Source of the DNA: Alligator mississippiensis
Lineage: Eukaryota; Chordata; Crocodylia; Alligatoridae
DNA: 64,000 nt
NCBI RefSeq assembly: GCF_030867095.1
Contig: NC_081827.1
Coordinates: 213,523,310 to 213,587,309 of the forward strand
Direction: 5' to 3'
The translations under genes were made by a program, and so were the position numbers. How positions within the stretch are numbered: the stretch's first letter is position 1; each line of letters starts with the position of its first letter. The notes beneath the pieces were generated by a model. The model made no database searches and was not told where the DNA came from. It saw only the letters and a list, made by a program, of their open reading frames with translations. Of this stretch, positions 11,412 through 21,440 are shown piece by piece.

Positions 11412-11945
11412 ATGAATGTTAATTAATGTAACACTTACCAGGAATGCTTTCATATGTTTTTATCTTATTTAGTAAGCTTTTTGATCTTGAGCCAAGCAAT
11501 AGAGTATTAAAAAAATGGGTTCATCTAATAATCTTTGCTCTTCAGCCTTGACTATGGTTCTTGATAATAGTCCTTCTGTGATGAATTAAGATAAAAGCTT
11601 TTTTAAAAATCTTAATTTGAATCCTGGGTGAAAGGTCCATTTCTCTAACAGGCTGGCCAACAGCTAGAGGCTTTTTAAGACTTGAGGACTTAAGAGAAAT
11701 GTATTAAAGTCTCTAAAAAGTTACCAAGATTTTTTTTTCTTTAAATGAATGCACATTTTACAAACTTTAATCATTTGCTTAATATGCCTTACCTTCCCTC
11801 CTTGGTCATTTATATCTTATCTGTATTTCATTAATAAACTTGCTATTAAAGTTATCTACATTTATCTTTGTGAATGTTTAATTTTGGAGAAAATGGCTCT
11901 TCAAACCTTTCTTGCTTCTAAGAATATAACTGAGGGTTAGCACGA
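11412..11945. other. unassigned AT-rich stretch
   Basis: I see no gene or named repeat. Short runs of T and A are present (11728-11745). Confidence 0.4.
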
Positions 11946-11949
11946 CTGC

Positions 11950-12329
11950 AAATAGGGTTCAGCCTGACATTATTGTCACATTTGGAATTATTTGTAAGCA
12001 GCCCTGATGTCATGACTGACACGTGCCTCTGGCAACTGTGGGGGCACAGTGGCAATGGGAGCACAATAGCAGTGGCAGGAGTGTGGCGGCAGTTAACAGG
12101 AGCTCCTGCAGACACCATTGGCACTGTTGGTGGCAGGGGGGGGCGAGCAGTGGCGAGCACCGGCCAGGAGTTGGTGACCACCCAGACACTACCGGCAGTG
12201 GGCAGCGGGGATCACTGACTGCCTGCAGACGCTGCTGGCGGGCGGGGGGGGAGTTGAGCGGCAACCACCCCTTTTTGTAGGGGGTGCACCGCCATATACC
12301 CATGTGTACCCCCTACGCATCACCCCTGC
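11950..12329. repeat. GC-rich interspersed repeat, related to 20150-20510
   Basis: This region has tandem-like units around GTGGCGGCAG and ACCACCCA-GACACTACCGGC and ends with GGGGGTGCACCGCC, then ACCCATGTGTACCCCCTACG and CATCACCCCTG. The copy at 20310-20510 shares the phrases, in the same order (gcaagcacc/gcgagcacc, gtgaccaccca, gactgcc, accccctacg..tcacc). The ending CACCCCTG resembles a hAT-like terminus, but I could not find a clear duplication. It encodes nothing I recognise. Confidence 0.55.
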
Positions 12330-13705
12330 CGGATGTCATTGGAATGTCTCAATGTCTGAATTAGACTGTGTGATTAGATGCCCAAACCACATAAACTCCT
12401 CCAGGTTTTCAAACTCTGGTTCATAGTTTATTCATAGAATGTACTGAAGGATTTGTAAAATGAATTAAACAATCAAGCATTTCCCCTCTTTCTTTTTAGC
12501 TTAAAGAGACGAGTTCTTTCTGGGTTGCACTCCCTACCCCACAACCAAGACATGTGCTTTTATCTGTCAGAATAAAAGCTTTGTAGCAACAAATAGAATA
12601 ATGAAATGAGATGCTGAGTTCTAGATGCTTATGTCCATAGGAAATAATCAAAATACGGATTGTACTTAGCATATTTCCTTTTACAAAATGCCCTAAAGCA
12701 GTACTGAATTATTCCTATGACTGAAACAACCAAGGATGTTGGTTACAATAAATCTACAAACCTATTTTTGTTTCACTTTTGCTCAAAATACAGTACTTAA
12801 TGTTTAAATCCATCTGTGCTACCAACATTGCTTGAAAGGTAAATCACCTAAATGGGTTGAGCTTTCTCCTGTTTATTGTTGCCAAGGGAACCACTCTGTT
12901 GGTATTCACCAGCATGAAATGTCTGTTCAACCTGCATTTCTGAAAAGCAGAAATGACACAGACATGTAGCATTCATTGAAAAAATGCACTACAGTATTTG
13001 GGGAAATACACTGATGTATATGGGGAAAAAATCTCAAAACTTTGTGGCTTAGGGTTATTTGTTTTAGCTTTCTGGGTCATTTTTAATTAAACGGATTGAC
13101 AGATTTATAAATATATGTAATATTAAATATAATCCTATGTAAAAAGTCTACTTCTACTCACAATTATTCTGTGTGATGTTCTGCCCAGAAAATATTAAGT
13201 ACTGCTTAAGCTAGAAAGCCAAGTTGGTGAACTGACTGTGTCTAAAATAATTTCAGTTTTATTTTTTTCCTCTAATACTTTTGCATTTTTTTAGTGATCT
13301 TTCACTTGTGCAATTTAACAAATCATTTTATGCTCAGGAATGAAATTTCAGTGGTATCAAATACTATATTTGCAGTTAGTCCCTAGATTCTCTTTATCTA
13401 ATATCTTTATGTGGCGATACCTGGCCCTAGGGAAAGGCTATGTTTATACATGAATGGAAGATTATTTGAATTACTATCCTCAGAAATAAGACAGCTTCAG
13501 CTGTATGTGAAGGTGTTAAGCACTTGTGCCACTGAGAAGTAGAGGGACACATTCCCAGGGTATAGCAAAGAGCAAAGGTGCATTCTGTTGTAGGAAAGAA
13601 TCACATGGCTGATCTTCGAGGGAAAGAGGATGTTTCAAGAGCTGTGGAACTGCAGGATCTTGTCCCATTCAAAATACTACCAATCCTCGGTTTTATATTG
13701 CCTTC
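12330..13705. other. unassigned single-copy stretch
   Basis: No gene or repeat could be named. Composition is AT-rich with ordinary short homopolymers. Confidence 0.4.
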
Positions 13706-13709
13706 AAGA

Positions 13710-13920
13710 TAACAGCTATTATTATTTATTTGTACTACCAAAGTGCCTAGGAGTCCCACTCATGGACCCCAGTGCGGCAGGCACTGAACAAATCTGGAGC
13801 TAAAAAATTAACCATGACCCAGAGCATGAAACAATAGATGGATACAGATGGATGAGGGAGAGCAAGGAAACAACGAGCTAAGATTGAATGGTCTTTGCAC
13901 TTGCTTTCAAATCTTTATTT
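13710..13920. repeat. old interspersed repeat fragment
   Basis: The text ATTATTTATTTGTACTACC followed by AAAGTGCCTAGGAGTCCCAC and GTGCGGCAGGCACTGAACAA is a common sauropsid repeat motif (a cards-like TAGGAGCCCCA..GGCGCTGTACAAA consensus). I know it from reptile DNA but cannot name the family with confidence. Confidence 0.4.
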
Positions 13921-14475
13921 TAGTTCTACAAGAACTAGCAGGTTACTGCTTAAGCTATACATTGCTATGGAATTACATCCCTTAGTGACTGTAAATACGT
14001 AACATCAAAATACCTTTTCCCAGCCCAGATGTAAGGCAAAAGGGCTCTGTGGGGTGGGCTACCTCAGGGTACATTCCTCAGGTATAATGTGAGTAAAATT
14101 TTGGCCTGAAGAGTGGGTTGAACCTACACCATGGGTTCAACCTACCAACATGCTTACTTTACGTTCATCCTAACCCACTGCTGCGCCTGATGGACACTCC
14201 TATAGCACCAGACTGAGGCACCCTTGAACAGGGAACTAACAAAAAATAACTTTACCTGTTAGGTTAGTAGTTAAGTTACTGCTTACTAGTTTCAAGTATT
14301 TGTTGCATGATCAATGTCGTGGCTAAGTTAGTGTTACTGAGCAGACAATCAGATTAAAGTGACAGAAGCTGTGCACACAAGCAGTTGTGTAACAGGGCCA
14401 GGCTGGTTACATAACAGGCTGGGTGTCAGAGGGAATCTGAGATATCCGATGGAATGACTGATCAAACAGACTTGA
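13921..14475. other. unassigned stretch
   Basis: No gene or repeat could be named. The frames are all short. Confidence 0.35.
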
Positions 14476-14778
14476 CTAGTACACCCTTCCTGGACCTCCC
14501 AACAGGCAGTGAGTTTCTTGCTTGATTTGTTTCATGTTATAGCCTGTAATGCTAAACAATATACGCCCTACAGCATGGCTTCTGACAGTTTGTAACACCA
14601 CACCTTCCAAGCCATTCAGTGTCTTTACTGCAGGTGAACTTGGAGGAATAGCAATACCTTGAGTAGTATCCAGAAAAAAGTACCAAGTCAATTTATTCTT
14701 CAAAGGTGAGGCGTAACTTATTTCAACCAGCACACCTTCTAAAGCAGGTGGAAGGCCCGCTCTAACCCAGCTGTGTCT
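14476..14778 (-). CDS. unrecognised open frame of about 100 codons
   Basis: On the minus strand the frame is open from a stop near 14778 to a TAG at 14476. It reads, in part, SPLKNKLTWYFFLDTTQGIA, IPPSSPAVKTLNGLEGVV and ITGYNMKQIKQETHCLL. The mixed composition is more protein-like than most shadows here, but there is no ATG at the start, no known domain and no splice context that I can confirm. It may be a remnant of a mobile element, an exon of an unknown transcript, or chance. Confidence 0.2.
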   Translation of the reverse strand, partial: RHSWVRAGLPPALEGVLVEISYASPLKNKLTWYFFLDTTQGIAIPPSSPAVKTLNGLEGVVLQTVRSHAVGRILFSITGYNMKQIKQETHCLLGGPGRVY

Positions 14779-16059
14779 GCCAAGTTACCTCCTTGGGTAG
14801 CTCCTTGTAAAGCACACTGAAGTAATTCAATCTATTTAGTAGATTTGTGAAAGATTATCAAGAGCTCCAAGACTTTTGGATGAGTGCCTCTTTGCTGGAG
14901 AGATGTATACATATAAATAAACAGCACTTAGGTAAAAAAGGCATGAGTAGTGTGGTGAGGTCTGCCTCAGTGAAATGGCCACTGATAACATGCCAAACAG
15001 AAAGAAAAAAGCACTCCTGGCAGCCAATTGATAGTCATCAATTGTAAAAGAAATGTATGCTTACTCCATTCTTGGGAATAGATACCATCCCAACATTAAG
15101 CATATTGTACCAGTGTATTAGTACAAAACCAGGAAAGCATGCTGGTCCGGTTTGGTGAAACAGAGTGTTGGCTACAGGAGGAGCATTTTTAATGTCCTGT
15201 CCAGCCCTCTGCTGAATCTTGAGAAGGGCAGAAGGATGGAGGCTGGGGAGTTGGGGGGAGGGCTCACAAAGTTATACAATTGAATGTGTCAGAGGATTAC
15301 CTGTCCAGTCTGGTGATGGCCTCCTGCTATTACCAATACCAGAGACACATGGCGTGTGGCCCTGGAGGAAGAGCAGATTGTCAGTCTCATCTGCCTTGAG
15401 AACACAGCTGTCCAGAGACTATCATTTGGGAAGGGCTATCCATATACTTTGGGTAGGAGTAAGAGATACATGAGACTGAGGCAAAGCCTGCATTGTTACA
15501 TTTGAGAAAATGAAGCATTGACAATACATATAAATGCAACAAGTAAAATTAGTTTTACCTAAGAGACAAACAAATGTGTAAAAGGTACAAAGGAGAGGAA
15601 CAAAAAAGGAAACTTTTGAGGGAGATAGTGAAGAACTTGAGTGGAGGAATAACCTACAATCAGTGCCTGGAAAGGGGGCAGCCCCAGGCCATCAGTGGCT
15701 AGAGGGACTGCAGCAGCAACTGAGTCTAGCATGTAGGTTGGAGAGGCCAAAGGGGCTTGGCAGTCAGAGGATGCTGCTGCTCTGTTATCACAGCTGCCCT
15801 ATTATCAGAAAGCCAGGTCATCAGTGGGAAAGCAAACTAGACTCACACACACATACTGTGGAAACAGTGAGGAGCTGGAGCAGGGGAGAACAGCAGAAGT
15901 TGGGGGAGGAAGTCCTGGAGGCAGGTAGAAGGTTGGAGTGCTGCCTCCTAGCACTGTCTGGCAGGACAGGGCCTGAGCTGGACATTCTCCCACAGCAGCT
16001 CTACTTTATTAGTTACTGAAGAGAATATTAAGGCACTGTCTACTAGAAATAAAGATTGT
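14779..16059. other. unassigned stretch
   Basis: No gene or named repeat could be found. The purine-rich part 15220-15960 (many GGAGG and GCAG words) may be an old repeat. Confidence 0.35.
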
Positions 16060-16306
16060 TAAGCTTTGAATAACTTGCACCCAGCAGTCATGAAAGAATT
16101 GGCTAGCTGGCCAAGATTTAATGAATTTTGGAATACCCAGGAAACTCCAGGAGACTGGATATGGGGTAATTTTGTGCAAATATTCAAAAAGGGAAAGCAG
16201 AATGACCTAGGGAACTACTGGTAGGTTAGGCTGACATAAACCCTGTACAAAACAGCAGAAAAAATCATGTAGGATTCAGTTGATAAAAGAACTTACAGAT
16301 ACAACA
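16060..16306 (+). mobile_element. old CR1-like LINE fragment (left part)
   Basis: The plus frame reads ELASWPRFNEFW-like sequence, then PGDW, then FKKGKQNDLGNYW, matching the start of CR1-type RT (KxxDxxNYRPxSL). It is diverged and broken. The right part follows after the insertion at 16309-16884, from about 16887. Confidence 0.5.
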
Positions 16307-16308
16307 TA

Positions 16309-16884
16309 CCATATTTACTTGAATCTAGATGAGCCAGAAGTTAAGAGAAGGCCCCAATAATTAGATTCTGTATCTGGAATCTCCCCCACACTCCCCAGCG
16401 TCTTCCTCTCCCCACAACTCCCCAGTCTGCTTTTTCTCCTGCCCCCTTGCTCCGCTTAGTCTCTGCCTCTCCTCCCCCCAGCTCCCAACAGACATTGTTC
16501 CCCAGAGTCCAGCATGTGGAAGTGTATGTAGCCCTTGCGGGCCACACAGCAGCATTGGTGCTGCTGATTGACTATGACTAGGCAGGGGATGGACTTCCAT
16601 TTTGGCACTGCTGACTGGCTAGACAGGGGACAGAGTCCCACGTGCCCTGTGCCTAGTTGTGCCTGACAGTAAGGGGGAGGGGGAATGGGGTGGATGGGGG
16701 GTGCAGAAGCTGAATAGGACAAGTGGAGGGTGGGGGGCAGGTGGCTACTGCAGGTCTGACTCTGGCCTTAACCCAGGTTAGAGCCAGAGTCAAAGCCACA
16801 GCACCTGCCTGCCCCTCCCCCCTCCACCTTGTATGCAACTCTAAGAAAAAGGGCTCCCCAAATCTTAGATTCAAGTAAATATGG
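16309..16884. mobile_element. inverted-repeat DNA transposon with TA duplication, 576 bp
   Basis: The left end, CCATATTTACTTGAATCTA, is repeated inverted at the right end (TAGATTCAAGTAAATATGG), a 19-bp perfect match. Each end is flanked by TA (16307-16308 and 16885-16886). TA duplication points to the Tc1/mariner group or a relative. The interior is GC-rich and polypyrimidine on the plus strand and has no transposase ORF, so it is non-autonomous. It interrupts an old CR1. Confidence 0.8.
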
Positions 16885-16886
16885 TA

Positions 16887-17180
16887 ATGCCATTCATGTT
16901 TTTATTAAAAATAGGTCTTACCAAACAAACCTGATTTAATTCTTCAATGAGTTTTTGGTTTTTTTTAACTTAAACTGGCTAACAGTATACACAATTCCCT
17001 TAATAGCAAGAACACGTCAGATATAAAAAGGAACCTTAATTTAGCAAATACAGAAAATTGGCTTTGCTTCCAACTGATCCTAACACAAATATAGGGGGAA
17101 ACTGAACACAAGAAAAAATCTGGGCTAAAATTAATGACTTATTAAGTATAGGAGTTAGACTAAAAGATCAGATAGTCCTT
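16887..17180 (+). mobile_element. old CR1-like LINE fragment (right part)
   Basis: After the insertion the CR1 text resumes with GGTCTTACCAAACAAACCTG, which corresponds to the RT phrase SCLTNLI in related copies, and then degenerates. The limit on the right is not clear. Confidence 0.4.
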
Positions 17181-17526
17181 ATCATTTGTGAAAAACTGTC
17201 CTGGTGGCTTTACATGCACTGAAAAACAGATGAAGATGACAAGTTTCTTGCTCCAGCTAAAAATTACAGGCTCTTTTACATCAAGCCAAGTGGCTGAATA
17301 TGAATCAAGTCTACCTCAGTTCACTAGGGGACTGTAGAGGGTACAGCTCTTAAGTTTTACAATTGTAGCATTTTATTGTAGGCTTGCATACATGTACCAT
17401 TTCCCATTCTGTGCATACACTGTAGTTTTAAAAGATCATGTTTTTCACAACGTGTTAAGAGAAGACTGCCTAGAACTCTTTACAAAAATCAATGGTTTTG
17501 TAGAGCTATGGCAACCAAGACTTATG
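17181..17526. other. unassigned stretch
   Basis: No gene or repeat could be named. Confidence 0.35.
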
Positions 17527-18578
17527 ACCTTTCATAGATTTCATAGACATTAGGCCTGGAAGGGACCTTGTAAGATCATCGAGTCCAGCCCCCTGCCCAA
17601 AGGGCAGGAAGCCAGCTGGGGTCATAGGATCCCAGCCAGATAAGCATCCAGTTTGCTCTTGAAGGTGTTCAATGAAGGCGCTTGAACAACCTCCGGTGGC
17701 AGGCTGTTCCAGACCTTGGGGGCTCAGACAGTAAAGAAATTCTTCCTTATGTCCAGCCTGAAACGGTCTTGTAGTAGTTTATGACCATTCGACCTAGTTG
17801 TCATCCCTTGGGGCGCTCTGGTGAACAAATGTTCCCCCAGATACTGGTGATCACCCCTGATAAACTTATAGGTGGCCATCAGATCACCCCTGAGCCTGCG
17901 CTTTTCCAGGCTAAAGAGCCCCAGGGCTCTCAGCCTGTCATCGTAGGGTCTGCTTCCCTGACCTCTGATCATGCACATGGCTCTTCTCTGGACTCTCTCA
18001 AGCTTCTCCACATCCTTTTTGAATTGTGGAGCCCAAAACTGGACGCAGTACTCCAGCTGCGGCCTCACTAAGGACGAGTATAAGGGGAGAATGACATCCC
18101 GGGATTTGCTTGAGAAGCATCTATGGATGCAAGCCAGCGTTTTGGTCGCTTTACTAGCTGCAGCATCGCACTGCAGGCTCATGTTCATCTTGTGGTCAAT
18201 GATGACCCCCACGTCTCTTTCTTCCATAGTGCTAGCCAACATAGCACTGCCGAGCCTATAAGGATGCTGCGGGTTTTTCTTCCCAAGGTGGAGAACCTTG
18301 CATTTATCGGCGTTGAACACCATCAGATTCTCATCCGCCCACTTGCTGAGCCTGTCCAGGTCAGCCTGGATCACCCGCCTGTCTTCTGGTGTGGATGCTT
18401 TGCCCCAAAGTTTGGTGTCATCGGCGAACTTGGCCAGTCCGCTTCTGACTCCAGTGTCCGCAACATTAATGAAGATGTTGAACAGTATGGGTCCAAGGAC
18501 AGAGCCCTGGGGGACCCCACTGGTCACAGGACACCATGATGAGTGACTTCCATCAATTACTACCCTCTGGGTGAAGAC
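17527..18578 (-). mobile_element. CR1 LINE, 5'-truncated, young-looking
   Basis: This antisense CR1 has a single frame open from about 18578 to a stop at 17724. It starts RVVIDGSHSSWCPVTSG and passes [48 protein letters not shown] and YSSLVRPQLEYC. The stop replaces an arginine codon kept in the copy at 38364, about 40 codons before the usual end YLAGIL. The 3' tail is at 17527 (ATAGATTTCATAGACATTAG). Its ORF2 piece is the longest clean one in the window. Confidence 0.9.
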
Positions 18579-18960
18579 TAGAACAGAGCTTCTGTCCAAC
18601 TTCAGTGGTTGGAGGCTGCATGCCATACTGGTCACAGGCCCTGGGTTTTGCACTGCATGGACCACACACTGTCTGGGTTCCTAGGACCCTCACTGTGTGA
18701 GCAGTGCAAGCCTGTTTGCCTCCCACCACCACATGACCCTCTCCTGCCCCCTTAAGTGCCACTGCCGTGCAAATGAGTCTCCACGACTCCCTGCCACTGC
18801 TACATGAGCAGCGTGAGCCCCCTGCCAGCACTGCCACAGCCTTCACAAGTCCCCAGTATCCGGGTAGTGAACTGACTGGGGTCTACTCACCAGGCTGCCC
18901 TGCCCCAGAGACCTCAGCTACCGCTGCAAAGAGCAAGAACAATGAGGGGAGAGACAGCTA
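18579..18960. other. unassigned GC-rich stretch
   Basis: The region is rich in CTGCC and CACTGCC words and may be part of an old hAT-like element (gcaggctggatgcagcctgtgggcc near 18995). No ORF is recognisable. Confidence 0.35.
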
Positions 18961-19079
18961 GGCAGGATCCCACAGATTACACATTAATCCCTTGCAGGCT
19001 GGATGCAGCCTGTGGGCCCTGAAATAGTCTGTCAACTGCTTGACAAAACTTAATCTACTCAGGCAGTTTCACTAGAGTT

Positions 19080-19084
19080 GCATG
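19080..19084. repeat. target-site duplication, left copy (gcatg)
   Basis: It matches the 5 bases at 19817-19821 and directly precedes the TG of the LTR. Confidence 0.7.
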
Positions 19085-19816
19085 TGTGCGGGCCGGGAGT
19101 GGTCCGAGGCTTTCAGGGGCGCGCGTTAGGCTGTGGCCAGCAGCCCTGGCATGTGGGTCGGGGAATTCGGCACGGCGGACTAGAATTAGGCACGGACTCA
19201 TAGCGGTTGATTAAAGATTATTTTACTTACACCGTAGATGGTCGCGGTGCAGGCAGGAAAACTTGCTTGAGTTGCAGTTACAAATGAAAAGAAAACTCGC
19301 ACGAACAAGACCTGTAGAAAACTCGAGCCTCTTAAACCCGGACAGAGCTCTGGATACCACGATGAGAGTCCAAAAGGTGACTCTCCACGAAAGCGCGCAG
19401 GGAAGGGTACGTCGAGGGATCAGGTGGCAACGGGGAGAGGCTAGAGGTTGATCAGGCCCCTATATCCTTCTCTAAGGCACACACGGGGTTTGTTAAGCTC
19501 CACAGCGCTTAGAGTTCTCCACAAGATGGATGTGGAGTCCTCCTAAATGAGGTCCTCCCCGGAGATCTCCAACTTGGGCGGAAACCGCTCAAGCCTCTTA
19601 TACGGCTAGCAAGCCAATCGCTAACCGCCACGTGGGAATAATTTAGAAACAGCCAATAGTGGGACACAAATTTACATGCGAATGGCGGGAACTCCTTTGC
19701 ACCGGGGTTTTCTCTATGCAATTGAGAATTGCACCGTGCAAAGAAAGCTCCTCGTGGCAGGAAATAATTCGGCAGTGCTGAAGCACACACAAAATCATAC
19801 CCTTTGGGTCATGACA
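19085..19816 (-). mobile_element. solo LTR of an endogenous retrovirus or LTR relative, 732 bp
   Basis: The element begins TGTGCGGGCC and ends GGGTCATGACA on the plus strand, so on either strand it has the TG..CA termini of an LTR. It is flanked by 5-bp direct repeats gcatg (19080-19084 and 19817-19821). No gag, pol or env remains next to it, so it is a solo LTR left by recombination. Read on the minus strand it has a TATA-like box (complement of 19597-19602). Exact matching duplications suggest it is not very old, but one LTR gives no age. The family cannot be named from sequence alone. Confidence 0.75.
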
Positions 19817-19821
19817 GCATG
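19817..19821. repeat. target-site duplication, right copy (gcatg)
   Basis: It directly follows the CA end of the LTR and equals the left copy. Confidence 0.7.
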
Positions 19822-19827
19822 TATATA

Positions 19828-20008
19828 CTGGGGCGGGCAATTATTTTGAGTTTTGGTGAGCTGCTGAGGGCTACATGCGTAGCCCTGCCTCTTGACCATT
19901 GCTCTGCCCCCTGGTAACCACGTTGGGACTGGAAGTGCCCCCTAACCCTTGCCACCAGAATTCCCTCTGGTCCCCCCCGAAATACTCCGGGGGGGAGGTT
20001 TGCCACTG
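19828..20008. mobile_element. probable hAT-type short element
   Basis: The left end CTGGGGCGGGCAATTATTTT and right end AGGTTTGCCACTG resemble the CAGGGGNGGNCAAN termini of hAT elements. The flanking 8-bp words match only half, so the right limit is tentative. Confidence 0.4.
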
Positions 20009-20022
20009 TAGAACTAGAAAAA

Positions 20023-21440
20023 AAACAAATCATACACTAGAAGTCAAAAACCTACTAAAACATGTTTTGATTTTATTACAAAAAATATTTGTTGTATACT
20101 GTATATAGAAAGGATTGCATGATAACTCAAAAATAGTCTCATTTTTATATTGTGTGTGGGGGGGTGCAGGGGAGTGTGCGTGTGCATGACCGCTGCAGAG
20201 TCTGGGGGGGTGTGGCGACTGCCCGTAGGCGGTGGCGGCAGTGGAAAGCTGCTGCAGGCAGCTGCGGGGGTGTTGGCGGATTGAGCGGGGCGCTTCTGCA
20301 GGTGGCTGTGGTGGTGTCGGGGTTGGAGGTGGCAAGCACCAACCGGCAGTCAGTGACCACCCACAGATGCTGCTAGTGGTGTCAGCAGTGGGGGGGAATA
20401 GTGACTGCCCACAGGTACCACCAGCAGCATTGGTGGCACTTTTGGCAGAGGGTGCACTGTCAAGCCCAGGGGTGCACGCACACCCATGGGCACCCCCTAC
20501 GTGTCACCGTGTGTACAGTTGGATGTAAGGGTGTGGGCGGTCATGGCTCTGTGGAGGGGCATAAGGTATATTGGGGAGTGTGTATATGTGGGAGCAGGGT
20601 GTGGGTGTGTGAGGTTTCTGGGATGTGAGGGAGGGTGGGGGGATCCCCCCACATAGCATGTAACCCCTGCTGCTGGCAGCAGCACCAGGCATGGGCACTC
20701 AGAGAGCTCATGCCTGGCCGCTTCTATGGCAGGGGCTACACACTGCATGCCTGCAGCTCCCTCACTTGCACCAGGGGAAACACCATGCTGGCCTCTGCAG
20801 GGAAGCAGGGGGTGCAGTGGGGTGCCCTCCACAGCAGAGCAGGGAAAGCAGCCAGCTCCAGCACAGGAGGCCATGCTGCAGTTCCCAGCTGCAACACTGG
20901 GACAGCAGAATGCAGCAGGAGCTAGTCCAGCCCCACGGTTCCCAGCTAGGTCCTTCTGCCACCGGTCCGACCCCTGGGGCCCCGCACTTCCGCCTGCTGT
21001 CACTTTCCTCCCCACACTTGCTGCCTTTCCCCTGCCACTTCCCTTCCTTTCTGGGCTGCCACCACTGCTCCCCCACCTGTAGGCCATTCCCCACCACTCA
21101 CCCACCCACAGCGCATGGTCCCCAAGCACAAGGCTGGGACCGCACAGTGCAGCAGGAGCTAGCTGGGAGCCGCATGGTGCTGGCAGGGCCAGGCTGGCTC
21201 CTGCTGTGCTGGCAAACTTCCCCCCACCCCTCCTTATCCAATTCTCCGCTCTTGGGCAGAGAGGAACAGCCCTAGAGTCATCAGGCCAGAAAACTGTGCT
21301 GGGCTGCAGGCTAGGGGTGGGGGGAGCTGGGGTTGGGACAGGGCTGGGTGGGCCTTGCTGCTGCTGCCACCACCATCCTACCACTGGCACCTTGTCATCT
21401 TTGACAGGTAGCCAGGGGCAGATAAATATGAATTTTCTAA
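20023..21440 (+). repeat. composite GC-rich repeat region
   Basis: The first part (20023-20130) is AT-rich, starting ACAAATCATACACTAGAAGT. It is followed by a GT-rich and GC-rich part (20150-20510) and a CT/GC-rich part with recurring CAGCAGGAGCTAG words (20640-21400). The same AT-rich lead plus GC-rich body occurs inverted at 60360-61414. Near the right end CAGGGGCAGATAAATATGAA resembles a hAT-like terminus. Long open frames here come from base composition, not from genes. Confidence 0.5.

Noticed and set aside
20497-21390. Long minus-strand open frame of 297 codons
   Set aside because: It lies in a GC-rich repeat, has low-complexity composition (S, P, G, A) and other frames are open across the same bases. 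It is a composition effect.
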